64,000 bases of DNA, from assembly GCA_020638195.1 (NCBI GenBank), contig JACKJC010000006.1, forward strand, positions 1 to 64,000, written 5' to 3'. The translations under genes were made by a program, and so were the position numbers. The first letter of the stretch is position 1. Every line of letters starts with the position of its first letter. The notes beneath the pieces were generated by a model. The model saw nothing but the letters and a program-made list of their open reading frames with translations, made no database searches and was not told the origin of the DNA. Positions 45,163-53,904 of the stretch are shown piece by piece. Origin of the DNA: Methylobacteriaceae bacterium. Lineage in GTDB: Bacteria > Pseudomonadota > Alphaproteobacteria > Rhizobiales > Beijerinckiaceae.

Positions 45163-46473
45163 ATGAAGAAGATCGCCATCCTCGGCGCCTCGGGACTGAT
45201 CGGCCAATCCATCGCCGAAGAGCTTCGAGGACAGGGTTTTGATGTCGCCGCGCTTGCGCGCCGTTTCGCGACCGCGCAGCGCGCCTCGTTCGGCGGAGCG
45301 GCCATCGAGACGCCACTGGTCGATCTCGACGTGGTTGCGTTGGGAAAACTGCTGGATCGTTGCGCGGCCGACGTCGTCGTCAATTGCATCGGCGTGTTGC
45401 AGGATGGCCCGGACGGCGCGGCGTCCGACGTACATGAAGGTTTCGTCGCGCGCCTTGCGGTCGCGTGCAAGAACCGGCTCGTCGTTCATATCTCCATTCC
45501 CGCCCCGGACGCCGGCGAGACGGCCTTCAGCCGCACCAAGGCGGCTGGCGAGACAATCTTGCGCGCGAGCGGCGGCGCATTCGCGATCCTTCGGCCGGGC
45601 TTCGTGGTCGCGCCCATCGCCTATGGCGGCGGGGCGCTCCTGCGTGCGCTTGCCGCGCTCGGCATCGGCCTGCCGCGCGAACTGGGCTCGGCGCCCTTCA
45701 TGATCACCGCAGTCGGCGACATCGCTGCGACCGTCGCCACGCTTGCGCGTCGCTTTCGCGCGGGCGAACGCGACATGTGTTTCGTCTGGGACGTCATGTC
45801 GCCGGAGCGCCCGAGCGTCGATGAGGTCCTCGCGGCCTTGCGCCTGCGATTGGGCGGACCGAAGCCGCTCGCGCGCCCGCCGGAATGGCTGCTGGCTTTC
45901 GGTGGATTTGCCGGCGACCTCGCGGGCAAACTCGGCTGGCGGCCGCCGACGCGTTCGACCGCGATTGCCGAAATCCGGCGCGGCGTATCGGGCGATCCGC
46001 GCGGCTGGATGGACGAGAGCGGACTTGCGCCCGGAAATCTCGTGCAGGCGACGCAGGCCATCAGCGCCGGCGTGCAGGAAAGGTGGTTCGCGCGCCTCTA
46101 CCTGTGGAAGGGCGCGGCCATCGCCGGGCTCGCGCTGTTCTGGATCGCGACGGGCTTCATCTCCCTGACTGTCGGCTTCGCGGAGGCGCGCGCCCTGATG
46201 GCGCAGGCGACGGACGGAATCGGAACGGGCGACGCCGCGACGCTCATGACGATTGCGACGTCATTGCTCGACATAGCGCTGGGCTGCGCAATCGCCTGGC
46301 GGCGCTGGAGCCGCGCGGGCCTCGTCGCCAGTCTCGCGGTCACGCTTGCCTATCTCGTCGCCGGAACCCTGCTGGCGCCGGCATTGTGGGGCGGGGCGCT
46401 CGGTCCATATCTCAAGGACCTGCCGTTGCTGCTCGCGACGCTCGCGGCGCTCGCAGTTTCCGACGATCGCTGA
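45163..46473 (+). CDS. NAD-binding epimerase/reductase fused to DoxX-like membrane domain (fourth gene of operon)
   Basis: The 436-residue product combines two parts. Residues 1 to about 290 form an atypical NAD(P)-binding sugar epimerase-like domain, beginning KKIAILGASGLIGQSIAEELRGQGF with NCIGVLQDGPDGAASDVHEG and the loop HISIPAPD where short-chain enzymes usually have Ser/Tyr. The last 125 residues contain four hydrophobic spans of DoxX-like type (LYLWKGAAIAGLALFWIATGFISL). Such fusions are known and attributed to quinone or envelope redox, without firm proof. It is 11 bases downstream of the DUF2269 gene. Confidence 0.82.
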   Translation: MKKIAILGASGLIGQSIAEELRGQGFDVAALARRFATAQRASFGGAAIETPLVDLDVVALGKLLDRCAADVVVNCIGVLQDGPDGAASDVHEGFVARLAVACKNRLVVHISIPAPDAGETAFSRTKAAGETILRASGGAFAILRPGFVVAPIAYGGGALLRALAALGIGLPRELGSAPFMITAVGDIAATVATLARRFRAGERDMCFVWDVMSPERPSVDEVLAALRLRLGGPKPLARPPEWLLAFGGFAGDLAGKLGWRPPTRSTAIAEIRRGVSGDPRGWMDESGLAPGNLVQATQAISAGVQERWFARLYLWKGAAIAGLALFWIATGFISLTVGFAEARALMAQATDGIGTGDAATLMTIATSLLDIALGCAIAWRRWSRAGLVASLAVTLAYLVAGTLLAPALWGGALGPYLKDLPLLLATLAALAVSDDR

Positions 46474-46504
46474 AAAGCAAAAGGGCGGCCTCGCGGCCGC
46501 CCTT
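46473..46504 (-). terminator. Terminator after glnA
   Basis: AAGGGCGGCC (46481-46490) pairs with GGCCGCCCTT (46495-46504); the minus strand then reads TTTTGCTTTT. It also separates the converging operon. Confidence 0.85.
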
Positions 46505-46526
46505 CGCATGTCCGTCTCCGAAGAGA

Positions 46527-47936
46527 CTAGACCGAATAGTACATGTCGAATTCGACCGGATGCGGGGTCATTTCGAAGCGCATGACTTCCTGCATCTTCA
46601 GCTCGATCCAGCTGTCGATGAAGTCGTCGTTGAACACGCCGCCGGCCTTCAGGAAGTTGCGATCCTTGTCGAGCGAGGCGAGGGCTTCGCGCAGCGAGCC
46701 GCAAACCGTCGGGATCTTCTTCAGCTCCTTCGGCGGCAGGTCGTACAGGTCCTTGTCCATTGCCGGGCCCGGATCGATCTTGTTGGCGATGCCGTCGAGA
46801 CCGGCCATCAGCATAGCGGCGAAGGCCAGATACGGATTGGCCGTCGGATCGGGGAAGCGAACCTCGACGCGCTTGGCCTTCGGGTTGGCGGTATAGGGGA
46901 TGCGGCAGGAGGCCGAGCGGTTGCGCGCGGAATAGGCGAGCAGCACGGGGGCTTCATAGCCCGGGACGAGGCGCTTGTAGCTGTTCGTCGACGGGTTGGT
47001 GAAAGCGTTCAGCGCTTTGGCGTGCTTGATGATGCCGCCGATGTACCACAGGCATTCCTGGCTGAGGTCGGCATACTTGTTGCCCGCGAAGACCGGCTTG
47101 CCGTCCTTCCAGATCGACTGGTGCACGTGCATGCCCGAGCCGTTGTCGCCGAAGATCGGCTTCGGCATGAACGTCGCCGACTTGCCGTAGCTCTGCGCGA
47201 CCTGATGGATGCAGTACTTGTAGATCTGCATGTGGTCGGCCATCAGCACGAGCGTGTCGAACTTCATGCCGAGTTCGTGCTGCGCGGAGGCGACTTCGTG
47301 ATGGTGCTTCTCGACCTTCACGCCCATCTGCTGCATGGCGCCGAGCATTTCGGAGCGCATGTCCTGCGCCGAATCCATCGGCGGGACGGGGAAGTAACCG
47401 CCCTTGGTGCGGATGCGGTGGCCGAGGTTGCCGCCTTCATAGGCTGTGTCCTGGTTGGTCGGCAGCTCGATCGAATCGAGCACGAAGCCCGTGTTGTACG
47501 GATCGGCCTTGAAGCGCACGTCGTCGAACACGAAGAATTCGGCTTCCGGGCCGAAATAGGCGGTGTCGCCCACGCCCTGCGTCTTCATGTGGGCCATCGC
47601 CTTCTTGGCGATGCCGCGCGGGTCGCGATTGTAGGGCTCGCCGGTCGAGGGCTCGAGAACGTCGCACACGATCGAGAGCGTCGGGGCGGCGAAGAACGGG
47701 TCCATCGTAGCGGTCTGGGGGTCCGGCATCAGCGTCATGTCGGATTCGTTGATGGCCTTCCAGCCCGAGATCGAGGAGCCGTCGAACATCGTGCCTTCGG
47801 CGAAAATGTCCTCGTCGATCAGCGTCTGGTCGAAGGTGACGTGCTGCCACTTGCCGCGCGGATCGGTAAACCGCAGGTCCACGTATTTGACGTCGTTGTC
47901 CTTGATGTACTTGAGGACGTCCTTGGCGGTCTTCAT
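46527..47936 (-). CDS. glnA: Glutamine synthetase type I
   Basis: GlnA condenses ammonium and glutamate in the cytoplasm as a dodecamer. The 469-residue product has KYVDLRFTDPRGKWQHVTFD near the start, the metal-binding GPEAEFFVFDD near 130, NGSGMHVHQS near 268, and the adenylylation site DLYDLPPKE near residue 400, so it can be regulated by GlnE. It lies 49 bases after glnB, with which it is cotranscribed from a sigma-54 promoter. Confidence 0.97.
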   Translation of the reverse strand: MKTAKDVLKYIKDNDVKYVDLRFTDPRGKWQHVTFDQTLIDEDIFAEGTMFDGSSISGWKAINESDMTLMPDPQTATMDPFFAAPTLSIVCDVLEPSTGEPYNRDPRGIAKKAMAHMKTQGVGDTAYFGPEAEFFVFDDVRFKADPYNTGFVLDSIELPTNQDTAYEGGNLGHRIRTKGGYFPVPPMDSAQDMRSEMLGAMQQMGVKVEKHHHEVASAQHELGMKFDTLVLMADHMQIYKYCIHQVAQSYGKSATFMPKPIFGDNGSGMHVHQSIWKDGKPVFAGNKYADLSQECLWYIGGIIKHAKALNAFTNPSTNSYKRLVPGYEAPVLLAYSARNRSASCRIPYTANPKAKRVEVRFPDPTANPYLAFAAMLMAGLDGIANKIDPGPAMDKDLYDLPPKELKKIPTVCGSLREALASLDKDRNFLKAGGVFNDDFIDSWIELKMQEVMRFEMTPHPVEFDMYYSV

Positions 47937-47985
47937 GTGTTGCCTCGCTTCTGGAGAAGTGCGTTTGCTTGAATTGTTGGACGGG

Positions 47986-48324
47986 TCAGATTGCGTCCGT
48001 GCCGGTCTCGCCGGTGCGGATGCGCAGCGCCTGTTCGATGTTGGAGACGAAGATCTTGCCGTCGCCGATGCGCCCGGTCTGAGCGGCGTTGCGGATGGCG
48101 TCGACCGCGCGCGCGACGGCGTCGTCGGCCAGCACGATCTCGATCTTCACCTTTGGCAGGAAGTCGACGACGTATTCCGCGCCGCGATAGAGTTCGGTGT
48201 GACCTTTTTGCCTGCCGAAACCCTTGGCTTCGGTGACGGTTATGCCCTGCAGACCGATCTCGTGCAGCGCCTCCTTCACCTCGTCGAGCTTGAACGGCTT
48301 GATGATCGCCTCGATTTTCTTCAT
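47986..48324 (-). CDS. glnB: Nitrogen regulatory protein PII
   Basis: The 112-residue trimeric PII protein senses 2-oxoglutarate and ATP/ADP and controls GlnA adenylylation and NtrB. It begins MKKIEAIIKPFKLDEVKEAL and carries the uridylylation site Tyr51 in YRGAEYVVDF, plus the B-loop TGRIGDGKIF. Position immediately before glnA makes it GlnB rather than GlnK (no amtB is adjacent). Its promoter region has a sigma-54 site at 48401-48416. Confidence 0.96.
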   Translation of the reverse strand: MKKIEAIIKPFKLDEVKEALHEIGLQGITVTEAKGFGRQKGHTELYRGAEYVVDFLPKVKIEIVLADDAVARAVDAIRNAAQTGRIGDGKIFVSNIEQALRIRTGETGTDAI

Positions 48325-48400
48325 TCGCGTCGCCTCGTCCCCTCCGCGCGGCCCCGGAAGCGGTCAAATCGGACCACAAACGTCAGCCGCAGCGCTCATT

Positions 48401-48416
48401 AGCACCGGCCATGCCA
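48401..48416 (-). promoter_or_regulatory. Sigma-54 promoter of glnBA
   Basis: Minus strand TGGCATGGCCGGTGCT fits TGGCAYG-N4-TTGCW with one mismatch and the required GG-N10-GC. It would give a leader of about 66 bases before the glnB ATG. Confidence 0.78.
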
Positions 48417-48474
48417 ACCCGCCAAGGCCATTCTCCGTCGCAGGCGGTCGGTTTCTGGGCAGTTTTTTCGATAA

Positions 48475-48491
48475 TGCCTCTGAAATAGGCA
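48475..48491. promoter_or_regulatory. Putative NtrC site upstream of glnBA
   Basis: TGCCTCTGAAATAGGCA has the TGC-N11-GCA form of NtrC enhancers and is itself an inverted repeat (TGCCT/AGGCA). Its centre is about 90 bases upstream of the expected start of transcription, a normal enhancer distance. Confidence 0.5.
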
Positions 48492-48556
48492 GGAGGTGAT
48501 GTGGCGGCCTGCAAACCGGGCACAGGCATCAGTAGCGGGAATCGCGACGACAGGGC

Positions 48557-48591
48557 GCAAAACAACGGGCGCGCCGGGAGGGGCGCGCCCG
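48557..48591 (-). terminator. Terminator after the 48621 gene
   Basis: CGGGCGCGCC (48566-48575) pairs with GGCGCGCCCG (48582-48591); the minus strand then reads TTGTTTTGC. Confidence 0.75.
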
Positions 48592-48620
48592 TCGGGTGAT
48601 GCGAGAGGCCCTCGCGAGCC

Positions 48621-48992
48621 TCATTGTGCGAGGGCGGGCTCCTTCACAGGGGTTTCTGTCTCGAGCAGCGCCTCGACCGCGACCTTCACGCCCGGTCCGA
48701 TCTGCTGCAGCGAGACAATGGCGCCGTCCTTGAGGACGACGCCATCGTGGTAGGCGCCGGTCTCGATCCGCGCGAATACCACGCTCTCGCGTTCGCCGAG
48801 GTTGTAGCGTTCGCGCACCGGCGCCGGAATGTCCGTGAGTTCGAGTTTCGTGTCGTACTGCACGCAGATCGCGGTCGCGCGGTCGCCGGGGGAAACCAGT
48901 CCGATCGAGCCGCTCGGGAAGCGGGTCGTCGTGTAGCTTTCGCTCTGGCGGGCCGGGCGGGATGCGTACATTTCGAGGGAATAGTCGCACAT
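48621..48992 (-). CDS. Conserved alphaproteobacterial protein of unknown function
   Basis: The 123-residue cytoplasmic-looking protein begins MCDYSLEMYASRPARQSESY and contains FPSGSIGLVSPGDRATAICVQYDT. I recall similar proteins with the MCDYSL start in Rhizobiales without a function. It has its own terminator and stands alone between glnB and a Gly-rich protein gene. Confidence 0.75.
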   Translation of the reverse strand: MCDYSLEMYASRPARQSESYTTTRFPSGSIGLVSPGDRATAICVQYDTKLELTDIPAPVRERYNLGERESVVFARIETGAYHDGVVLKDGAIVSLQQIGPGVKVAVEALLETETPVKEPALAQ

Positions 48993-49405
48993 GTCGCTCT
49001 CTCCGGTTTTATGGGATTCGCCTGGAACGCCGCATGGGCCCTGTCGACGAAGGCCAAGCCTTCGTCTCCCGTTCTTCTGGACGAAATCCCGACGATGGGC
49101 GGCGTAACGGGCCTGCCGGCGGCCGGGCGATCAAAGAAGCGGCGACTGCCTCGCGCCCGGAGCGCTGCGGCCGCGAATGCCGGCCGCACCCAAGATTTGA
49201 ACTAGCGTGCGCCGCGGTGGGTTCCAGCGTCGCGAAGCGAAATTCGCCGCGTCGTCATCCTGTCGGGAAAAAGCCGTCCATGGACTTGCCGTTTTCGACG
49301 CAGCGGCGAATATGCATGATGGGACGCGAGCGGCGTGCGTCCAGGAACGGACGCTCGGTGCGCGGGTTCAGCCTCGCATCGTTCGAAGCGAAAAGGGCGA
49401 GCGCA
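48993..49405. other. Non-coding stretch
   Basis: This gap of about 410 bases holds no convincing gene in any frame. I see only GC-rich unstructured sequence and no repeat shared with the rest of the window. It must contain the promoters of the divergent genes on each side. Confidence 0.45.
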
Positions 49406-49771
49406 ATGAAATTGATTTCTATCACCCTGGCGGCGCTGGTCGCGGGATCCGCGTTCGTCGGCGCTGCGAATGCAGAGCCGACTCGCCTCCAACTCGCCCA
49501 ATACGGCGGGGGCTATGGCGGGGGCTATGGCGGCGGCGGCTACGGCGGCGGGGGCGGCTATGGCGGCGGCGGTCGCTATTGTCGCACATGGGCCCAAGGC
49601 ATGGTCGCCATGGGAATCGAAGCCGCGCGCAAAGGCTGTCTGCAATATGGACCGCAAGGCCTTCACACGAATTTCGACGCGCATATGGATTTTTGCCTGA
49701 ACAGCGGGATCGGCCGGACGCAGAGGCGCGCGGCGCGCGCCAACGCGTTGCTGTCTGCCTGCAACCGCTGA
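49406..49771 (+). CDS. Secreted Gly-rich protein
   Basis: The 121-residue precursor has a signal peptide (MKLISITLAALVAGSAFVGAANA) and a low-complexity GGGY repeat region (about residues 33-58) followed by a conserved-looking C-terminal domain with three Cys (YCRTW, KGCLQY, DFCLNSG). The C-terminal part resembles small domains found in other rhizobial secreted proteins. ATG at 49406 has GGGCGAG upstream. Confidence 0.7.
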   Translation: MKLISITLAALVAGSAFVGAANAEPTRLQLAQYGGGYGGGYGGGGYGGGGGYGGGGRYCRTWAQGMVAMGIEAARKGCLQYGPQGLHTNFDAHMDFCLNSGIGRTQRRAARANALLSACNR

Positions 49772-49804
49772 CGCTCTGAGAGTGATCCTGCGCGAGATTC
49801 GAAC

Positions 49805-50308
49805 ATGGCCGTCGCGCTGACCGCGCTTCGCGCCGACATTACGACGCTCGCCGTCGACGCCATCGTCAACGCCGCCAACGAGAGCCTCCTCGGTGGAGGC
49901 GGTGTCGATGGCGCGATCCATAGGGCCGCCGGCCCGGAACTTCTCGCCGAATGCCGTGCGCTCGGCGGTTGCCCGACGGGCGAGGCAAGGATTACGCGCG
50001 GTTATCGCCTGCCGGTGCGCCATGTCATCCACACGGTAGGACCAATCTGGCGCGGTGGCGCGCGTGGCGAGGCGGATCTTCTGGCTTCCTGCTACAGATG
50101 CTCGCTCGAACTCGCTGCAGCGCATGGCGTCGCGACCATCGCGTTCCCCTGCATATCCACCGGCGTCTATGGCTATCCTGCGGACGAGGCCGCCCGCATT
50201 GCGGTCGGGACCGTGCGCGACATCGTCACGCAAAGTTTTCGGGAAGTCGTGTTCTGCTGCTTCTCCGAGAGCGACCGCGCGCTTTACGCGGCTTTGCTGG
50301 ACGCCTGA
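49805..50308 (+). CDS. Macrodomain O-acetyl-ADP-ribose deacetylase
   Basis: The 167-residue protein is a YmdB-type macrodomain: VDAIVNAANESLLGGGGVDGAIHRAAG (residues about 17-43) and the second loop FPCISTGVYGYPADEAA (about 114-130). It binds ADP-ribose and probably removes O-acetyl or ADP-ribosyl adducts. YmdB also affects RNase III in E. coli. It stands alone between two small secreted-protein genes. Confidence 0.9.
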   Translation: MAVALTALRADITTLAVDAIVNAANESLLGGGGVDGAIHRAAGPELLAECRALGGCPTGEARITRGYRLPVRHVIHTVGPIWRGGARGEADLLASCYRCSLELAAAHGVATIAFPCISTGVYGYPADEAARIAVGTVRDIVTQSFREVVFCCFSESDRALYAALLDA

Positions 50309-50349
50309 CGCGCATTGACGGCGAAAGGCCGATCGGCCACGCTCGCGCC

Positions 50350-50778
50350 ATGCGCGCATCTTTGATCGTCCTCGCGACAACATTCCTGACCACCGTCATA
50401 GCGCCCGCCGGCGCACAAACGGCGCCGCTGACTGGCGCTGAAGCCTGGCAGGCGGTCGTCGGCAACACGATCGTCGGCAAGACGCCATCAGGCGAAGCGA
50501 TGGTCGAATATTTCGCGCCCGACGGCGCCGCCCGCCAGCGCGTGGACGGCAAGCCGTCAGACGGCTCGTGGACGCTCCGCGGCGCGAAAGTCTGCACGGA
50601 TTATTCACACGACGATGACGACGAGGACGACAGCGAGGCCTCGGACGAGGATTCCGGCGACGACGAGGAGGCCGAATGCTTCGGCCTGTCGGTGCAGGGC
50701 GACCGGCTGACCGTGACCGACGACGCGGGCAAGGCGCGGGACTTCAGGATCTTGCCCGGCAATGCCGAAAAGCTTTGA
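50350..50778 (+). CDS. Secreted acidic protein
   Basis: The 142-residue precursor has a signal peptide (RASLIVLATTFLTTVIAPAGA) and a strongly acidic block (DDDDEDDSEASDEDSGDDEE, about residues 83-105) within a domain that starts LTGAEAWQAVVGNTIVGKTP. The acidic block could bind calcium or other cations. The flanking domain resembles small periplasmic proteins common in Rhizobiales. Function unknown. Confidence 0.7.
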   Translation: MRASLIVLATTFLTTVIAPAGAQTAPLTGAEAWQAVVGNTIVGKTPSGEAMVEYFAPDGAARQRVDGKPSDGSWTLRGAKVCTDYSHDDDDEDDSEASDEDSGDDEEAECFGLSVQGDRLTVTDDAGKARDFRILPGNAEKL

Positions 50779-50802
50779 ATTGCGGCGCGGCCGCCTGAAC
50801 GC

Positions 50803-51468
50803 TCACTCCGACGCGACCGCCATGCGCACGATCTCACGGCGCGACGCCAGTTTGGCCACGGCGGCCTTCAGCGCATCGGCGTCGAGCCGCTTGGACGACA
50901 CCCTCACACGGTATAGGCCGCCTGGCTTCGGGCCGTCGACGATGCTCGCCCCCTGCGCTGCAAGGAGATCGGCGATCTGCTGCGCCGTCGCGTCCGACGC
51001 GAAGGCTACCAGCGCGAAGGAGCCTTCGCGGCTCTCGGGCGCCGACGCCGTGTGAAACGTTCCGCCGGGCGTCACGAGCGAGCGCGTGAGCACCGCGCCT
51101 TGCAACACGATCACTAGCGCGGCGGCCGCCGCCGACCATGCGATCGCGCCCGGCGTCAGCGATCCGAAGAAATCGAGCGCGCGCACTCGCCAGCTGCGCG
51201 CGGCGGCCGGCGCGCGCCGCAGGCCGGCCTCGGCCTCGATCGCGGCGAACAGCCGGTCGCGAGCGCGTAGGGACGGCGCGCCAAATTCCTCGGCGGCCAG
51301 CACGCTCTCGGCCATTTCTTCCTGCACGAGATCGTACTTGCGCCGGAGCTCCGCGTCGGCGGCAAGCGCGGCGTCGACCCGGCGCGTCTCTTCTGCGTTG
51401 AGCGCGCCAGTCGCCCGCCACGGCAGCAGCAGCTCGATCTCGTCCATCTTTTCGTCGCGCGCGCTCAT
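50803..51468 (-). CDS. Anti-sigma factor
   Basis: The 221-residue protein has an N-terminal anti-sigma-like helix bundle (EIELLLPWRATGALNAEETRRVDAALAAD, lacking zinc-binding Cys), one membrane span (about residues 112-132) and a C-terminal periplasmic alpha-beta domain (FALVAFASDATAQQIADLLAAQGA). It overlaps the ECF sigma gene in ATGA. It should keep that sigma factor inactive at the membrane. Confidence 0.85.
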   Translation of the reverse strand: MSARDEKMDEIELLLPWRATGALNAEETRRVDAALAADAELRRKYDLVQEEMAESVLAAEEFGAPSLRARDRLFAAIEAEAGLRRAPAAARSWRVRALDFFGSLTPGAIAWSAAAAALVIVLQGAVLTRSLVTPGGTFHTASAPESREGSFALVAFASDATAQQIADLLAAQGASIVDGPKPGGLYRVRVSSKRLDADALKAAVAKLASRREIVRMAVASE

Positions 51469-52028
51469 GGCCATCCCCGATCCAGTCCTGCTTCGCGCAG
51501 GATTTCCGACAGCCGCTTGCGGGCGTAGAACATCCGCGTCTTCACCGTATTCTCGGGGACGCCGAGCATGACCGAAATCTCTTCGATCTTCTTCTCGTGA
51601 TAGTAGACGAGGTCGATCACTTCCCGGTGCTCCCGCGACAGGCGCTCGATGCACAGGCGCATGGCCTTTGCCTTCGAGACTTTCTGAAGGGAGATCTCGG
51701 GCGTGTCGGATTCGTCCGCGATCTCCTCCGCCGTCTCCGGATCGAAGGTCTCAGGCGCCTTGCGTCGGAACGACGAGAGCGCCTTGAACCGGGCGATCGA
51801 CAGGAGCCAGGTCGAGACGCTGGAACGCGCCTCGTACTGGCCGGCCTGCCGCCAGACATCGAGGAAAACGTCGCCGGCGAGATCCTCGGCCAGTTCGGCG
51901 CTCTTCACGAGCCGCCGCAGAAAGCGATACGTGCGCGTTTGATGACGCAGGTAGAGCGCTTTCATGGCCGTCTGGTCGCGCGCGGCTATGCGGGCGATCA
52001 GGACCTCGTCGGGAACGGTGTCGTTCAA
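51465..52028 (-). CDS. ECF RNA polymerase sigma factor
   Basis: The 187-residue protein shows region 2 (LRHQTRTYRFLRRLVKSAELAEDLAGDVFLDVWRQ) and region 4 (EREVIDLVYYHEKKIEEISVMLGVPENTVKTRMFYARKRL-like, about residues 133-172). TTG start. It forms a pair with the anti-sigma gene and lies beside a divergent... same-strand subtilase gene, so the protease may be part of its regulon or control its release. Confidence 0.9.
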   Translation of the reverse strand: MNDTVPDEVLIARIAARDQTAMKALYLRHQTRTYRFLRRLVKSAELAEDLAGDVFLDVWRQAGQYEARSSVSTWLLSIARFKALSSFRRKAPETFDPETAEEIADESDTPEISLQKVSKAKAMRLCIERLSREHREVIDLVYYHEKKIEEISVMLGVPENTVKTRMFYARKRLSEILREAGLDRGWP

Positions 52029-52094
52029 TGTCCGTCCAAGACCTCATTATGTCGCGCGAGCGCGCCAAAAGGTTCACGGACATTGCCCGAAAAC

Positions 52095-53735
52095 TCAATC
52101 TGACGCGCCCGCGATCTTCGCGGGGGCGGCGCTCGCAGCCTCCTGCTTGCCGCCGGCGCGGATCGCCGCCTGGAGCGTGCGTTCCGGGTCGATCAGGCCT
52201 GCGCCGAATTGCGCGTCGCGCCCGGCTGGGCCGAGGTCCCGCGCATTGTCGGCGAGCATCCGACGCGCTTCGGCCGGCGTCAATTTTGAATCTTCCTGCA
52301 GCATGAGCGCGACGAGGCCGCTGACATGGGCGGCGGCGACCGAGGTGCCGGAGGAGAGGCCGTAGCCGGCGCCGGGCGTCGCGACCAGAACGTCGACGCC
52401 AGGCGCCGCCACGCCGATATAGTCGCCGCGATTGGCGGACGGGAACAGGGCGTCGGCCGCATCCGTCGCGGTCACCGCGATGACGTTCGGATCTGCCGCA
52501 GGATATGCCGGCGCCGCGTCCGGCCCGGCATTGCCGCCGGCGGCGACGAAGATCACGCCGCGCGCGTTCGCGGCCTCGATCACGCGCGCGAGCAGCGGAT
52601 CGGCGGGGCCGGCGAAACTCATGTTGACGATGCGCGCATTTGCGCCGACCGCGATCTCGATCGCGCGCACGATGTCCGCGGTCGTGCCGGTCGCGCCGTC
52701 GCCGTGCGCGCCGGAAAAGGCGCGCACCGCGAGAATTTTTGCGGCCGGCGCGACGCCGACGAGATTGGTGTGCGCCGCGATCACGCTGGCGACGCCCGTG
52801 CCGTGCGCCTCGGGCGCGGCGGTCGATTTCAGCGCGTTGACGCTCGCCGTCAGCGAGCCCGCGAGTTCGGGATGCGTCTGGTCGACGCCGGAATCGAGAA
52901 CCGCGACCGTCACGCCGTCGCCCTTGGCGACGCGATGGACTTCCGACAATTGCAGTTTCGAGATGGCGTATTGCGCGCCTGCGAGCGCCTTCGCCCCTTC
53001 GTCCTGCAGCCTGAACTGCATGTTGGGCTGCGCCGATGCGATGCGCTTGTCGGCGCGCAACCGCGCCACGACAGCGGAGACCGCCTGACCCTTGCGGATC
53101 GAATAACGGTAGAGCGTCGATTGCGTGAGAGCGACGCGCTGGAAGGATTCCCGCTTGAGGCCGTAGCCGCGCGCGATCCGTTCGACGGTGGCGATGGGAA
53201 CGTCGCCCCTGATCTCGCAAAGCACCTCGCCCGGCGCGATCGACGCATAGACGGCGGCCACTTTCGGCGGCGTCGGCGTCGGCCGTTGTTTCACGCGGCG
53301 CATGCGACGCTCGGGTTTCGCTTTCGGCTCCGCGCGGACGATTTTGGGCGCAACATGGCGCGGCGGCGGCGCGCTCTCGTGTCGGATCACGTGGCGGCGC
53401 GGACGGACCCTGCGCGGCCGTTCGACGACGTAGTCGTCATCGTAGACAGGGTCGTCGACATAGACGCGCGGCGGCGGTCGCCAGCGCTCTTGGACATGGC
53501 GTTGCGGCCAGCGCGGCGCGTGATAGCCGTCGTCGTGACGCCGCCCTTCGCCGCGCCACGCCTGCCCGTAGCCGTGTCCGAACCCATGGCCGAAGCCGAA
53601 GCCGTGCCCCCGGAAGCCGCCGGCTGTGGCGGGCGCCGACGACAGGATCGTGGAAAGACCAAGGACGAGCGCGAGCGCCGCGATGGTTGCTCGAGAGCCC
53701 GTGGCGCCGGTTGGTGATCGCAAGAATTGACGCAT
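52095..53735 (-). CDS. Secreted S8 family serine protease
   Basis: The 546-residue precursor has a signal peptide (about 1-38), a Gly/His-rich then Arg/Pro-rich low-complexity region (to about 160), and a subtilisin-like domain from about 250. The triad is complete: Asp in VAVLDSGVD, His in EAHGTGVASVIA, Ser in SSGTSVAAAHVSG, with the oxyanion Asn in AAGGNAG. It is extracytoplasmic. It lies 66 bases upstream of the ECF sigma/anti-sigma pair on the same strand. Confidence 0.9.
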   Translation of the reverse strand: MRQFLRSPTGATGSRATIAALALVLGLSTILSSAPATAGGFRGHGFGFGHGFGHGYGQAWRGEGRRHDDGYHAPRWPQRHVQERWRPPPRVYVDDPVYDDDYVVERPRRVRPRRHVIRHESAPPPRHVAPKIVRAEPKAKPERRMRRVKQRPTPTPPKVAAVYASIAPGEVLCEIRGDVPIATVERIARGYGLKRESFQRVALTQSTLYRYSIRKGQAVSAVVARLRADKRIASAQPNMQFRLQDEGAKALAGAQYAISKLQLSEVHRVAKGDGVTVAVLDSGVDQTHPELAGSLTASVNALKSTAAPEAHGTGVASVIAAHTNLVGVAPAAKILAVRAFSGAHGDGATGTTADIVRAIEIAVGANARIVNMSFAGPADPLLARVIEAANARGVIFVAAGGNAGPDAAPAYPAADPNVIAVTATDAADALFPSANRGDYIGVAAPGVDVLVATPGAGYGLSSGTSVAAAHVSGLVALMLQEDSKLTPAEARRMLADNARDLGPAGRDAQFGAGLIDPERTLQAAIRAGGKQEAASAAPAKIAGASD

Positions 53736-53845
53736 GTCGCTCACCTGCGTTTGAAGAGGCGATGCCCGCTGCCGAGACATTGCGTCGTTCGGGGGCGTTC
53801 CGCTGTGTGCGTCCGCACGTGCGCGGGTCTTCTGGGCCGGCGCTC

Positions 53846-53887
53846 AAAAAGAAACCGGGTCCGGCGACCGCCCGGATCGCCGGACCC
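53846..53887 (-). terminator. Terminator after the His/Gly-rich protein gene
   Basis: GGGTCCGGCGA (53857-53867) pairs with TCGCCGGACCC (53877-53887); the minus strand then reads GGTTTCTTTTTG. Confidence 0.82.
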
Positions 53888-53904
53888 TCTTGGTCCGCAT
53901 GGCG

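Noticed and set aside
45885..47972. Long open frame (695 codons) covering the epimerase end and antisense to glnA
   Set aside because: It crosses a terminator and two certain genes; composition is that of a shadow frame.
49497..49580. GGC-rich repeat as a CRISPR or satellite array
   Set aside because: It encodes the Gly-Tyr repeats of a secreted protein and has no spacers.
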